DNA from: Mucilaginibacter sp. OK098
Lineage (GTDB): Bacteria; Bacteroidota; Bacteroidia; Sphingobacteriales; Sphingobacteriaceae
DNA length: 64,000 nucleotides
Assembly (NCBI RefSeq): GCF_900142915.1
Contig: NZ_FRCM01000002.1
Coordinates: forward strand, 62,001 to 126,000
Direction of reading: 5' to 3'
A program made the position numbers and the translations under genes. Below, piece by piece: positions 7,372-15,249 of the stretch (its first letter is position 1; every line of letters starts with the position of its first letter). The notes under the pieces were generated by a model that saw only the letters and a program-made list of their open reading frames with translations, was not told the origin of the DNA and made no database searches.

Positions 7372-8370
7372 TTATTTTTTCTTAAGCTTAAGTATTGAAA
7401 AATCGCTGCCTGCCTCTTCAATAACGTTGCCAAGCATCCCCAGGCCGGTTATCTCCATCTCAACCAAATCACCCGGCTGAAGCCACTGTGGTTCATAGTT
7501 AGGATCATTCAGTAAACCTGTTCCGTTCAATTCCAAAAAGCATCCGGTTCCTACTGTTCCTGAGCCAATAACATCACCCGGCAGCACATCGCAGCCGTAG
7601 GCACAGCGTTCAATAATTTCGGCAAAGGTCCATTCCATATCCTTCATGTTGCCTGCCGATACTTGCTTGCCATTTACCACACATTTCATCTCCAGATTAT
7701 AAGCATTGCCTGTATGCCCGGGTTTAGGTGCAACCTTGTATTGCTCCAGCTCATCAGGCGTTACCAGCCATGGGCCTATAACAGTGGAAAAATCCTTGCC
7801 TTTTGCCGGACCAAGGTTCAGCAGCATTTCTTCCATTTGCAGCGTACGGGCGCTCATATCATTCATAATCATATAACCTGCAATCAGGCTATCCGCATTG
7901 GCAGCTTTAATATTACGGGCTTTTTTGTAGAGCACCACTGCCACCTCCAGCTCAAAGTCGAGCTTTTCAAAATGGTCGGGCATACATTCTATCTCGCCAA
8001 TTCCCTGTATGGCATTGTGGTTGGTAAAATAAAATATAGGATACTGGTCAAACTCGGGGATCATAGCCGCCCCCCTGTTTCTTCTTGCGGTTTCCACGTG
8101 TTGTCTGAAAGCGTAGCCGTCTCTGCACGATGTTGGGTGCGGAACAGGCGCCAGCATTTCAAAAAATAGTTCTTCCTTAGCCTCCAGCTTTCCCGAAACA
8201 ATACTTTTATTGATGCGTTGCGCGCGGTCCATCAGTTCATCGCCTCCCCATAAAAACTCGTTCATATTGTCGGGGATCAGCTTATCGCAGGAGTTAAGGT
8301 TATAAATATGTCCTTTTATAAAAACGCCCAGGTGTTCACGGTCATCGGTTTTGTAGGATACTAATTTCAT
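7372..8370 (-). CDS. Fumarylacetoacetate hydrolase family protein
   Basis: Carbon-carbon hydrolase of the FAH superfamily, 332 residues. In this context it most likely cleaves fumarylacetoacetate to fumarate and acetoacetate, the last step of tyrosine catabolism. The metal-binding region includes the acidic pair in KLDFELEVAVV. The catalytic loop holds SCRDGYAFRQHVETARR, and YMIMNDMSARTLQ and GPAKGKDFSTVIGPWLVT match the fold's core. It is divergent from hmgA-hpd, which supply the earlier steps. No maleylacetoacetate isomerase gene is seen in the window. A -7 box lies at 8392-8399. Confidence 0.88.
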   Translation of the reverse strand: MKLVSYKTDDREHLGVFIKGHIYNLNSCDKLIPDNMNEFLWGGDELMDRAQRINKSIVSGKLEAKEELFFEMLAPVPHPTSCRDGYAFRQHVETARRNRGAAMIPEFDQYPIFYFTNHNAIQGIGEIECMPDHFEKLDFELEVAVVLYKKARNIKAANADSLIAGYMIMNDMSARTLQMEEMLLNLGPAKGKDFSTVIGPWLVTPDELEQYKVAPKPGHTGNAYNLEMKCVVNGKQVSAGNMKDMEWTFAEIIERCAYGCDVLPGDVIGSGTVGTGCFLELNGTGLLNDPNYEPQWLQPGDLVEMEITGLGMLGNVIEEAGSDFSILKLKKK

Positions 8371-8391
8371 AGGTTATATCTATTGGTCGAT

Positions 8392-8399
8392 CAAAGCTA
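8392..8399 (-). promoter_or_regulatory. Bacteroidota -7 element for the FAH operon
   Basis: On the minus strand this reads TAGCTTTG, fitting TAnnTTTG. It sits 22 bases before the FAH start codon and would give a leader of roughly 15 bases. No TTG is seen at -33; the G-word repeat at 8409-8450 occupies that region. Confidence 0.45.
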
Positions 8400-8408
8400 A
8401 GGAATTTT

Positions 8409-8450
8409 AGTTGATTGGGTTGGATTAGGTTGATTAAGTTGGATTAGGTT
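8409..8450. repeat. G-word repeat, family GATTGGGTTGGATTAGG
   Basis: Four tandem variants of GATTGGGTT/GGATTAGGTT, lacking C. The same family, in G- or C-word form (CAACTTAATCAACCCAATC), is at 17618-17667, 18484-18528, 29133-29210 and 32281-32462. Confidence 0.6.
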
Positions 8451-8549
8451 TTTATTTGCAGAAGGTTGGAATATTAGCATACCTGTGAGTTTAAAACCCG
8501 GGGTGTTTGAAAATTATTCCTCTAATGATTATTCGCATTTCATCTCTTG

Positions 8550-8739
8550 CAGGCCTTCGACCTGCGCTAAGATATTAGGCCCCTTCAGGGCCAGCAAAAT
8601 GAAAATTCCAAGCCCTGAAAGGGCGACATCCATCAGCGCAGGTCGAAGCGCTAACATATTAAGCCTCTTCAGAATCAGCAAAACTACAATATTCCAAGCC
8701 CTGAAAGGGCGACATCCATCAGCGCAGGTCGAAGGCCTG
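8550..8739. repeat. Compound repeat: identical 44-bp unit twice plus a 19-bp inverted end
   Basis: The 44-base unit at 8605-8648 (starting ATTCCAAGCCCTGAAAGGGC) recurs without a change at 8691-8734. The left edge CAGGCCTTCGACCTGCGCT (8550-8568) is the exact reverse complement of 8721-8739. GCCCTGAAAGGGC forms short internal hairpins. The element sits in the 765-base gap between FAH and hmgA. It has the look of a REP/BIME-like array. Open frames over it are repeat-derived and I do not call them genes. Confidence 0.7.
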
Positions 8740-8821
8740 CGAGAAATAAGGTAATGGATATCTTTCGAATAGCAAGTCAACTTCTTTACCTTCCGGATTT
8801 CACTAACTTTTGGACTTCCTA

Positions 8822-8853
8822 TTGCATAAATCAATTTAATTGAACTAACTTTG
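8822..8853 (+). promoter_or_regulatory. Bacteroidota promoter TTG-N21-TAACTTTG
   Basis: TTG at 8822-8824 and TAACTTTG at 8846-8853 fit the -33/-7 consensus. Transcription would begin near 8859, just before a 35-codon reading frame, and would continue toward hmgA at 9136. Confidence 0.55.
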
Positions 8854-8864
8854 TACATTCAAAT

Positions 8865-8972
8865 ATGAGCATACAAAAGCATTTTCTTTTTTCCCTCGGC
8901 CTCACTTCAATGAGTGATGCCTCTTCTTTCAGGGATGCTGTGCTCGCTAAGATCGTGTTGGCGCAATACTAA
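8865..8972 (+). CDS. Possible 35-residue leader peptide or small protein before hmgA
   Basis: ATG at 8865 opens a frame beginning MSIQKHFLFSLGL and ending KIVLAQY before TAA. It lies only a dozen bases downstream of a good promoter, so it would be almost leaderless. It contains three Phe and ends in Tyr. The gene downstream degrades a tyrosine/phenylalanine breakdown product, so a leader-peptide role is conceivable but unproven. I recognise no family. A G-word/C-word hairpin follows before hmgA. It could equally be a chance frame at the 5-prime end of the hmgA transcript. Confidence 0.35.
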   Translation: MSIQKHFLFSLGLTSMSDASSFRDAVLAKIVLAQY

Positions 8973-9127
8973 GTTGTTGGAAGGTTGAAAAGTTGGAAGG
9001 TTGTAATGCTTTCATTATTACTTCAGCTTTAAAACCATTCTGCCTTTTCAAACGTTTTTATTTAAACCGATTATGTGTTGCGGGTTGATAACATTTCAAC
9101 TTTACAACATTCAAACATTTCAACATA
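8973..9127. repeat. Word-repeat hairpin before hmgA (GTTGGAAGG / CAACTTTACAAC)
   Basis: The left arm repeats GTTGGAAGGTTGAAAAG (8973-9003) and lacks C; the right arm repeats CAACTTTACAACATTCAAAC (9098-9127) and lacks G. The arms can pair with each other but not with themselves. The right arm ends nine bases before the hmgA start. Confidence 0.55.
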
Positions 9128-9135
9128 AATAAATC

Positions 9136-10293
9136 ATGCCTGTTTATCATACATTAGGAGCTATCCCGCCAAAGCGGCATACGCAGTTCCGTAAGCCCGA
9201 TGGTACGCTTTATGCCGAAGAGCTGGTATCAACCGAAGGCTTTAGCAGCCTGTATTCGCTGGTATACCATGTGTATCCCCCTACTCTTGTAAAAGAGTTG
9301 GGCGAGCCGTATTCCGTTGAGCCGAAGATAGCCCGCGAAAAGCATTTAAAACATACCAGCCTGATCGGTTTTAAAATTGAACCGGAAGATGACTATCTAA
9401 AAAGCCGGAAGCCGGTACTGGTTAACAGCGACCTGCACATCTCGCTGGCCGCACCGCGCAAATCAATGACCGACTATTTCTACAAAAACAGCCAGGCTGA
9501 TGAGGTAGTGTTTATTCATGAAGGAACCGGAACGCTTAAAACCGGTTATGGCAATATCAAATTTGTTTATGGCGATTACCTGGTGATCCCGCGTGGCACC
9601 ATCTACCAGATGGATTTTGATACGCCTGATAACCGTTTGTTTATTGTGGAGAGCTTTAGTCCTATCCGCATCCCAAAACGCTATACCAATGCGTACGGCC
9701 AGCTTACAGAGCAGTCGCCATACTGTGAACGCGATATAAAAAGGCCGACCGATTTAAAAACCATTGATGAAAAAGGCAACTTTAAGATCCTGATAAAAAA
9801 ACAAGGGCTGATCTATCCATACATTTACGGAACGCATCCTTTTGATTTTATTGGCTGGGATGGCTTTCATTATCCATGGGCTTTCTCAATCCATGATTTT
9901 GAGCCGATAACAGGCCGCCTGCATCAACCGCCACCGGTACACCAAACATTTGAGGGGCATAACTTTGTGATCTGCTCATTTGTGCCGCGCAAGTTTGATT
10001 ATCACCCGCTGTCGATCCCGGCCCCATACAACCACAGCAATGTGGATAGCGACGAACTGCTGTATTATGTTGATGGCGACTTTATGAGCCGCAAAAGCGT
10101 GGTTAAAGGCCAGATAACCCTGCATCCCGGCGGTATCCCGCACGGCCCGCATCCGGGTTCGGTAGAAAAATCTATCGGCAAAGAAGCAACCGATGAACTG
10201 GCCGTAATGATAGATCCTTTCCGTCCGCTAATGCTGACCGAAGATGCTATAAAAATTGAAGACGAAAATTATTATAAAAGCTGGGTGAGCTGA
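9136..10293 (+). CDS. hmgA: Homogentisate 1,2-dioxygenase
   Basis: Fe(II) ring-cleavage dioxygenase opening homogentisate to maleylacetoacetate. The metal-ligand region is recognisable: PYNHSNVDSDELLYYVDGDF supplies a His and a Glu, and HPGGIPHGPHPGS the other His. The substrate-binding DFIGWDGFHYPWAFSIHDFEP block precedes them. The 385-residue length matches the short bacterial form. It is followed after 78 bases by hpd; the order hmgA-hpd means the product of the second gene feeds the first. Likely transcribed from the promoter at 8822-8853. Confidence 0.94.
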   Translation: MPVYHTLGAIPPKRHTQFRKPDGTLYAEELVSTEGFSSLYSLVYHVYPPTLVKELGEPYSVEPKIAREKHLKHTSLIGFKIEPEDDYLKSRKPVLVNSDLHISLAAPRKSMTDYFYKNSQADEVVFIHEGTGTLKTGYGNIKFVYGDYLVIPRGTIYQMDFDTPDNRLFIVESFSPIRIPKRYTNAYGQLTEQSPYCERDIKRPTDLKTIDEKGNFKILIKKQGLIYPYIYGTHPFDFIGWDGFHYPWAFSIHDFEPITGRLHQPPPVHQTFEGHNFVICSFVPRKFDYHPLSIPAPYNHSNVDSDELLYYVDGDFMSRKSVVKGQITLHPGGIPHGPHPGSVEKSIGKEATDELAVMIDPFRPLMLTEDAIKIEDENYYKSWVS

Positions 10294-10367
10294 GGTGAAA
10301 GCTGAAAGGCGAAAGCTAAAAGCTGACTTCCAATCGCTAATTCACTCAATCACTAATTCACTAATTA
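10294..10367. repeat. Word repeats between hmgA and hpd
   Basis: G-rich GAAAGCTGAAAGGCGAAAGC words follow the hmgA stop; CTAATTCACTCAATCACTAA words precede hpd. The G-first, C-second order matches the other gaps in the window. Confidence 0.45.
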
Positions 10368-10371
10368 AACA

Positions 10372-11496
10372 ATGGAAACACTAACCATAGATAAAAAACC
10401 AAAAACAGCTGACTTTTTACCGCTTAACGGTACTGATCATGTTGAATTTTACGTAGGCAACGCCAAACAGGCTGCCTTTTATTATAAAACCGCCTTTGGC
10501 TTCCAGGACCTGGCTTACGCAGGCCCTGAAACCGGTATCCGCGACAGGGTATCATACGTTTTACAGCAGGGCAAGATCCGCCTGGTTTTAACAACCCCGC
10601 TGCATTCAGACCACCCAATAGCCGAACATATTAAAAAACATGGCGACGGTGTAAAGATCCTTGCACTGTCTGTTGATGATGCTTATGATGCATTTTTACA
10701 AACCACCAAACGTGGCGCCGAGCCTTACCAGGAGCCCAAAACTATGACCGATGAGCATGGAGAAGTGCGTACCAGCGGTATAAAATTATATGGTGAAACC
10801 GTTCACCTTTTTGTGGAGCGTAAAAACTATACCGGGGCGTTTTTACCAAATTACCAAAAGATGGGATCTAACTATAATCCAACCTCAACAGGATTATTGC
10901 ATATTGACCATTGTGTAGGTAACGTAGGCTGGCACAAGATGAATGAGTGGGTAAATTTTTATGAAGAGATCATGGGGTTCAAAAACATTTTAACCTTTGA
11001 TGATAAAATGATCTCAACCGAATATTCAGCCCTGATGAGCAAGGTAATGAGCAACGGGAACGGGTTTGTTAAATTTCCGATAAACGAGCCTGCGGAAGGG
11101 AAAAAGAAATCGCAAATTGAAGAATATCTTGAGTTTTACGAGGGCGAAGGCGTACAACACCTGGCCCTTGCTACTGATGACATTGTTAAAACAGTTACCA
11201 CCCTGCAAGGCCGGGGCATTGAGTTTTTAACCGTTCCCACCACTTATTATGACGAATTGGTAGATCGGGTTGGCCATATTGATGAGGACCTTGGGCCATT
11301 GAAAAAACTGGGCATCCTGGTTGATAGGGATGATGAAGGCTACCTGCTGCAGATCTTCACCAAACCGGTTGAAGACAGGCCCACTTTGTTCTTCGAGATA
11401 ATCCAGCGCAAAGGTGCAAAATCATTTGGCGCCGGCAATTTCAAAGCGCTTTTTGAAGCCATTGAAAGAGAACAGGAACTGAGAGGAAATTTGTAA
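10372..11496 (+). CDS. hpd: 4-hydroxyphenylpyruvate dioxygenase
   Basis: Fe(II) enzyme converting 4-hydroxyphenylpyruvate to homogentisate, the substrate of hmgA. It has two VOC-type domains. The three iron ligands are visible in the C-terminal domain: His in LLHIDHCVGNV, His in GVQHLALATDDI, and Glu in LFFEIIQRKGAKSFG. The closing GNFKALFEAIEREQELRGNL is the gating helix typical of bacterial HPPD. The 374-residue length is usual. The operon lacks an aromatic aminotransferase, which must be supplied elsewhere. Confidence 0.95.
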   Translation: METLTIDKKPKTADFLPLNGTDHVEFYVGNAKQAAFYYKTAFGFQDLAYAGPETGIRDRVSYVLQQGKIRLVLTTPLHSDHPIAEHIKKHGDGVKILALSVDDAYDAFLQTTKRGAEPYQEPKTMTDEHGEVRTSGIKLYGETVHLFVERKNYTGAFLPNYQKMGSNYNPTSTGLLHIDHCVGNVGWHKMNEWVNFYEEIMGFKNILTFDDKMISTEYSALMSKVMSNGNGFVKFPINEPAEGKKKSQIEEYLEFYEGEGVQHLALATDDIVKTVTTLQGRGIEFLTVPTTYYDELVDRVGHIDEDLGPLKKLGILVDRDDEGYLLQIFTKPVEDRPTLFFEIIQRKGAKSFGAGNFKALFEAIEREQELRGNL

Positions 11497-11560
11497 GGAT
11501 TTCGGAATTCGGATTTTCTTTAATGCGGATTGCGGAATGTCCAATGCGGAATTTGAATAA
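11497..11560. repeat. G-word repeat GGATTTCGGAATTCGG after hpd
   Basis: GGATTTCGGAATTCGGATTT and ATGCGGATTGCGGAATG words follow the hpd stop directly. This is the complement of the C-word family found before thrC and after the GH51 gene. Confidence 0.5.
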
Positions 11561-11660
11561 AAGAGCGAAGCTAAATTACTTTCGGTCTTTACTGACTTTC
11601 CGGTCTTCCGGACTTTTACTATTTTTAAGCCGGGCTATCGTCCGGCTTATTTGTTTTACC

Positions 11661-12332
11661 ATGACTACCGAAGAAGTTATCGATCTCCTTAAACAAAAAT
11701 CAAACGCCAAATACCTGGCGGGGATGAAACGTTTTGGTATTAACGATAAAGATGCATTGGGTATCCCCCTCCCCGAATTGAGGAAGATAGCGAAGGGTAT
11801 AAAAACCGATCATGCCCTTGCACTGGCCCTGTGGAAAATTAAAATTCACGAGGCCCGGATGCTCGCTTCATTGATAGCAGACCCAAAGCTATTTACCGAA
11901 AAGCAGGCCGATAGCTGGGTAAAAGATTTCGATTCATGGGATGTTTGCGACCAGGTATGCGGTAACCTGCTGGATAGGACAGCATTTGCTATCAGCAAAG
12001 CATTTGAATATTCTGCCGCCGAAGAAGAATTTGTAAAGCGGGCCGGATTTGTGCTGATGGCCGAATTTGCCGTTCACAACAAAACCGCCCCTGATGATGT
12101 ATTTATAGCTTTTTTCCCTGTAATAGAGCGTGAAGCCTGGGATAGCCGCAACTTTGTAAAAAAAGCGGTAAACTGGGCGTTAAGGCAAATCGGCAAAAGA
12201 AACAACAATTTAAGAGGCCACGCAATACATGCTGCTCAGCGGATTTTATTGCAAAACAGCAAGCCGGCTAAATGGATCGCCTCAAATGCGCTGAATGAAC
12301 TGTCAAGCAAACCTTCTATAAGTAATAATTAA
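11661..12332 (+). CDS. DNA alkylation repair protein (AlkD-like)
   Basis: A 223-residue all-helical HEAT-like repeat protein of the AlkD superfamily, whose members are DNA glycosylases removing 3- and 7-alkylpurines. Supporting segments are KYLAGMKRFGI and GIPLPELRKIAKGI at the N-terminus, then WVKDFDSWDVCDQVCGNLLDRT and WDSRNFVKKAVNWALRQIGKRN, which match the conserved DNA-facing helices. The frame is open back to 11523, but the ATG at 11661 begins the conserved domain, and the upstream stretch is repeat-like. Its substrate and any link with neighbours are unknown. Confidence 0.85.
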   Translation: MTTEEVIDLLKQKSNAKYLAGMKRFGINDKDALGIPLPELRKIAKGIKTDHALALALWKIKIHEARMLASLIADPKLFTEKQADSWVKDFDSWDVCDQVCGNLLDRTAFAISKAFEYSAAEEEFVKRAGFVLMAEFAVHNKTAPDDVFIAFFPVIEREAWDSRNFVKKAVNWALRQIGKRNNNLRGHAIHAAQRILLQNSKPAKWIASNALNELSSKPSISNN

Positions 12333-12445
12333 CTTTTGGGTGTTTAGCCTCCTAAATTATCTATCCTCATAACATTTTACATATTATTGCCAACCATTTT
12401 AGGATGGTTTCCGTAATAGACTGGCTTACAGTTTTGCCGCACATC

Positions 12446-12453
12446 TATTTTTG
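12446..12453 (+). promoter_or_regulatory. Candidate -7 element TATTTTTG before the PAS kinase
   Basis: TATTTTTG fits TAnnTTTG and lies 65 bases before the histidine kinase start, with no clear -33 TTG at proper spacing. Confidence 0.35.
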
Positions 12454-12517
12454 GCATAGAATTTTCTATTACGAACTATGTAGCTACTGATTAAAACAAA
12501 ATGAGTCGGATATTAAT

Positions 12518-13999
12518 ATGAGTATTGTGGACGGGAACAATTTTTATTCTGATGATGCATCCCATCTTGCTCAAATAATTGATCAATTAAATGCGGGGAT
12601 CTGGGAGTATAACGTTAACACGAAAGAGGTTAAGTGGTCTGCCGGATTTTATACTATCCTGGGTTATAAACCCGGTGAAATAGAGTGTTCCTATAATTCT
12701 TTTCTTGAAGACCTGCTTTACCATCACGATAAGCCCGTTTTTTTAAAAGCGCTCCACACCCGCAGTCACGATCAAACCAATACCGTTCAAATAAGACTTT
12801 TAACCAAAGCCTCAGGTTACCAGTGGTTTGAAAGTATCACCAAAAAGTGGGAAGAAAATGGCGTTGCCCGGTTTACCGGTTCATTGGTAAATATTAACAA
12901 AGCCAGGATCCTGGGTTTACGCTCGGCCCAAAACGATTTTCATTTTAACGAAACAGGCACAATAGCCAAAATAAGCGGCTTTGAAATTAATGTGCCTACC
13001 ATGAGCTTATGGCTTTCAAAAGAGGCCTTTGATATTTACGAGTTAAATGATCAGCTTAAGTTAAGCATTGAAGAAGCCGTTAGCTTTTTTGAGCCTCAAT
13101 ACCGCCCGCTTATAAGCGAGGCCATTGATAATGCTGTAAAATTCTGCAAACCTTATGACCTGGAATTACTTTTCAGATCAGCCAAAAATAATGTGATCTG
13201 GGTGCGGGCCAAAGGCCTCCCGATTATTGACGATTATGGCAAATGCATTACCATTAGGGGTATACTGCAGGATATTGATAGCATTAAAAAGAAAGGCCTG
13301 GCCCTGCAGGCATCTATCCACTCACTTAACGATCAAAACAAACGACTTCAAAATTTTGCCTATATCGTATCGCATAACCTGCGTTCACACTCCGGCAATT
13401 TGCAGTTTATGGTTAATTTACATGAGGAGAGCGAATCAGCCGAAGACAGGGCCGAAGTTTTTGCACACATCAAATCAATAAGCGCCAGCCTTAGCACTAC
13501 CGTTGAGCATCTTAACGAGATAGTTATGATCCATACTGATATTGATAAGGAACGGAAAACGCTCGAATTTGAAGCTGTATTTAAAAATGTGATTTCCGCA
13601 CTCCAAAGCAATGTAGAGGCAACCGATGCTAAAATTGAATATGATTTCACTCAATGCCCGGTAATTGAATACATTCCGGCTTATCTCGAAAGCATCTTCC
13701 AAAACCTGCTTACCAACTCGCTGAAATACCGCCATATGGACAGGCAGCCAATTATTACCTGCCGTACCATAAAAGATCATAGTCACATATACATGGTGTT
13801 TGAAGATAACGGCATCGGCATTGACATGGAACGCTATGGCGATAAAGTATTCGGCATGTACAAAACCTTCCACCAAAACACCGATGCAAAAGGCATTGGC
13901 CTGTTCATCACCCGCAACCAAATAGAATCAATGGGCGGCACCATAAAGGTTGACAGTACCGTTAATGTGGGTACGAAATTTACGATTAGGTTGGTATAG
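12518..13999 (+). CDS. Soluble PAS-domain sensor histidine kinase
   Basis: A 493-residue cytosolic histidine kinase with no membrane segment. Two PAS-like domains cover about residues 15-130 and 150-260; the first contains ...GIWEYNVNTKEVKWSAGFYTILGY. The HisKA helix follows with phospho-acceptor His286 in AYIVSHNLRSH, then a HATPase_c domain with N-box IFQNLLTNSLKYR, G1 EDNGIGID and G2 GIGLFITRNQIESMGG. No receiver domain and no response-regulator gene are adjacent, so it is an orphan kinase; its signal is probably intracellular, inferred from the absence of membrane segments. Confidence 0.88.
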   Translation: MSIVDGNNFYSDDASHLAQIIDQLNAGIWEYNVNTKEVKWSAGFYTILGYKPGEIECSYNSFLEDLLYHHDKPVFLKALHTRSHDQTNTVQIRLLTKASGYQWFESITKKWEENGVARFTGSLVNINKARILGLRSAQNDFHFNETGTIAKISGFEINVPTMSLWLSKEAFDIYELNDQLKLSIEEAVSFFEPQYRPLISEAIDNAVKFCKPYDLELLFRSAKNNVIWVRAKGLPIIDDYGKCITIRGILQDIDSIKKKGLALQASIHSLNDQNKRLQNFAYIVSHNLRSHSGNLQFMVNLHEESESAEDRAEVFAHIKSISASLSTTVEHLNEIVMIHTDIDKERKTLEFEAVFKNVISALQSNVEATDAKIEYDFTQCPVIEYIPAYLESIFQNLLTNSLKYRHMDRQPIITCRTIKDHSHIYMVFEDNGIGIDMERYGDKVFGMYKTFHQNTDAKGIGLFITRNQIESMGGTIKVDSTVNVGTKFTIRLV

Positions 14000-14037
14000 T
14001 TTAGCGATCAGAGGCCGCAACACCCTTTCAAAAACTT

Positions 14038-14150
14038 GTCATTGCTGAGGAACGAAGCAACCGCGAACTATGCTTTTACGCTTTGCAAATTACACACTAT
14101 TCTATCCGTTCTGTAAAGTTCGCGATTGCCACGCTGCGCTCGCAATAACA
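14038..14150. repeat. REP-like palindrome, diverged copy of the 1175-1322 element
   Basis: The left part GTCATTGCTGAGGAACGAAG and right part GTTCGCGATTGCCACGCTGC are imperfect inverted repeats; the left shares GAGGAACGAAGCAA with 1175-1197. It lies between two convergent genes and may serve both as terminator. Confidence 0.55.
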
Positions 14151-14161
14151 AAATAAATCAA

Positions 14162-15142
14162 CTATTCTATGTAGCTTTCCAGAATTTTAAATCCGGCTGT
14201 TGTAGTTAATTCAACATGATCTACACTCTTCGGCAACAAAATACAATCCCCCATCTTAACCGGGTATTCCTCACCGTCAGCCTTAACCGTAAACTCACCT
14301 TCAACACAAACATAAATCACAAACGAATCAAGGTTGCTGTAATCTTTGGTGGTTCCGGTTGTAAAATCAAGCAGGTTGGTGGTAAAGTAAGGACAGCTTA
14401 CCAAATGAATCGTTTCATCTTTTTTAGGCTGATATTGGGTTTTATATTCCGGATAATGTTTGTAGTCGATAGCTGCAAGGGCTTCTTCTGTATGCAGCTC
14501 GCGTTTGTTGCCTTTATCATCAACGCGGTCAAAATCATAAATGCGGTAGGTAATGTCTGATGTTTGCTGAATTTCGGCAATCAGCAAACCTTTACCAATG
14601 GTATGTACACGGCCTGCCGGTAAAAAGAAAACATCACCTGCCTTTACATCTTCCTTATTCAAAACATCGGTTAAATGGCCGCTGTTAAATTTATCAAGGT
14701 ATTTTTGTTCGGTAAGCTCCTGGTTAAATCCGGCAATTAATGTCGATCCCGGGTCAGCCTCGATCACATACCACATCTCTGTTTTACCGAATGAGTTATG
14801 GCGTTTTTTGGCCAGCTCATCATTTGGGTGCACCTGGATAGAAAGGTCTTCGTTCGCATCAATAAATTTTATCAGCAAAGGAAAAATATTTCCAAAATGA
14901 GCATATACCTTTTCGCCAACCAGCTCGCCTTTAAACTTCTCAAGCAACTCAGCCAGCGATTCACCGGCCAATTCACCATTCGCAACCACCGAAACATCCG
15001 ACTTTACACCCGAGATCTCCCAGGTTTCGCCGCAATTTGGCAGCGAGCCAAAATCTTTATGCAAATAGGTTTTTATTTTATTACCACCCCAAATTTTGTC
15101 TTTAAAAATGGTTTTGAATTTTAACGGATACAATGCTGACAT
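14162..15142 (-). CDS. manA: Mannose-6-phosphate isomerase (type I)
   Basis: Zinc-dependent aldose-ketose isomerase interconverting mannose-6-phosphate and fructose-6-phosphate. Zinc-ligand regions are visible: LSIQVHPNDE (Gln, His), KTEMWYVIEAD (Glu) and FFLPAGRVHTIGKG (His). The N-terminal PLKFKTIFKDKIWGGNKIK and 326-residue length fit the short cupin-type bacterial PMI. It lies about 8 kb from the mannan locus and is not part of it, but it would carry the mannose released there into glycolysis after phosphomannomutase, and supplies GDP-mannose precursors in the reverse direction. Confidence 0.92.
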   Translation of the reverse strand: MSALYPLKFKTIFKDKIWGGNKIKTYLHKDFGSLPNCGETWEISGVKSDVSVVANGELAGESLAELLEKFKGELVGEKVYAHFGNIFPLLIKFIDANEDLSIQVHPNDELAKKRHNSFGKTEMWYVIEADPGSTLIAGFNQELTEQKYLDKFNSGHLTDVLNKEDVKAGDVFFLPAGRVHTIGKGLLIAEIQQTSDITYRIYDFDRVDDKGNKRELHTEEALAAIDYKHYPEYKTQYQPKKDETIHLVSCPYFTTNLLDFTTGTTKDYSNLDSFVIYVCVEGEFTVKADGEEYPVKMGDCILLPKSVDHVELTTTAGFKILESYIE

Positions 15143-15212
15143 AAGTAGATGTTTAAGGGTGCTAAGTTATTAGTTAAATATTTAATGGGGAAAAAGATGT
15201 TGAATTTATCAG

Positions 15213-15236
15213 GAATTGCCAGACGTCTGGCAATTC
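15213..15236. repeat. Perfect 24-bp palindrome after the nuclease gene
   Basis: The half-site GAATTGCCAGAC is followed immediately by its reverse complement. It lies just beyond the stop of the NucS-like nuclease gene, without a T-run. It may be a short dispersed palindrome or weak terminator. Confidence 0.5.
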
Positions 15237-15249
15237 GGTGGCATTCAAA

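Noticed and set aside
8485..8858. Open frames on both strands across the compound repeat
   Set aside because: They exist because the 44-bp unit lacks stops in several frames; no domain or start signal supports them.
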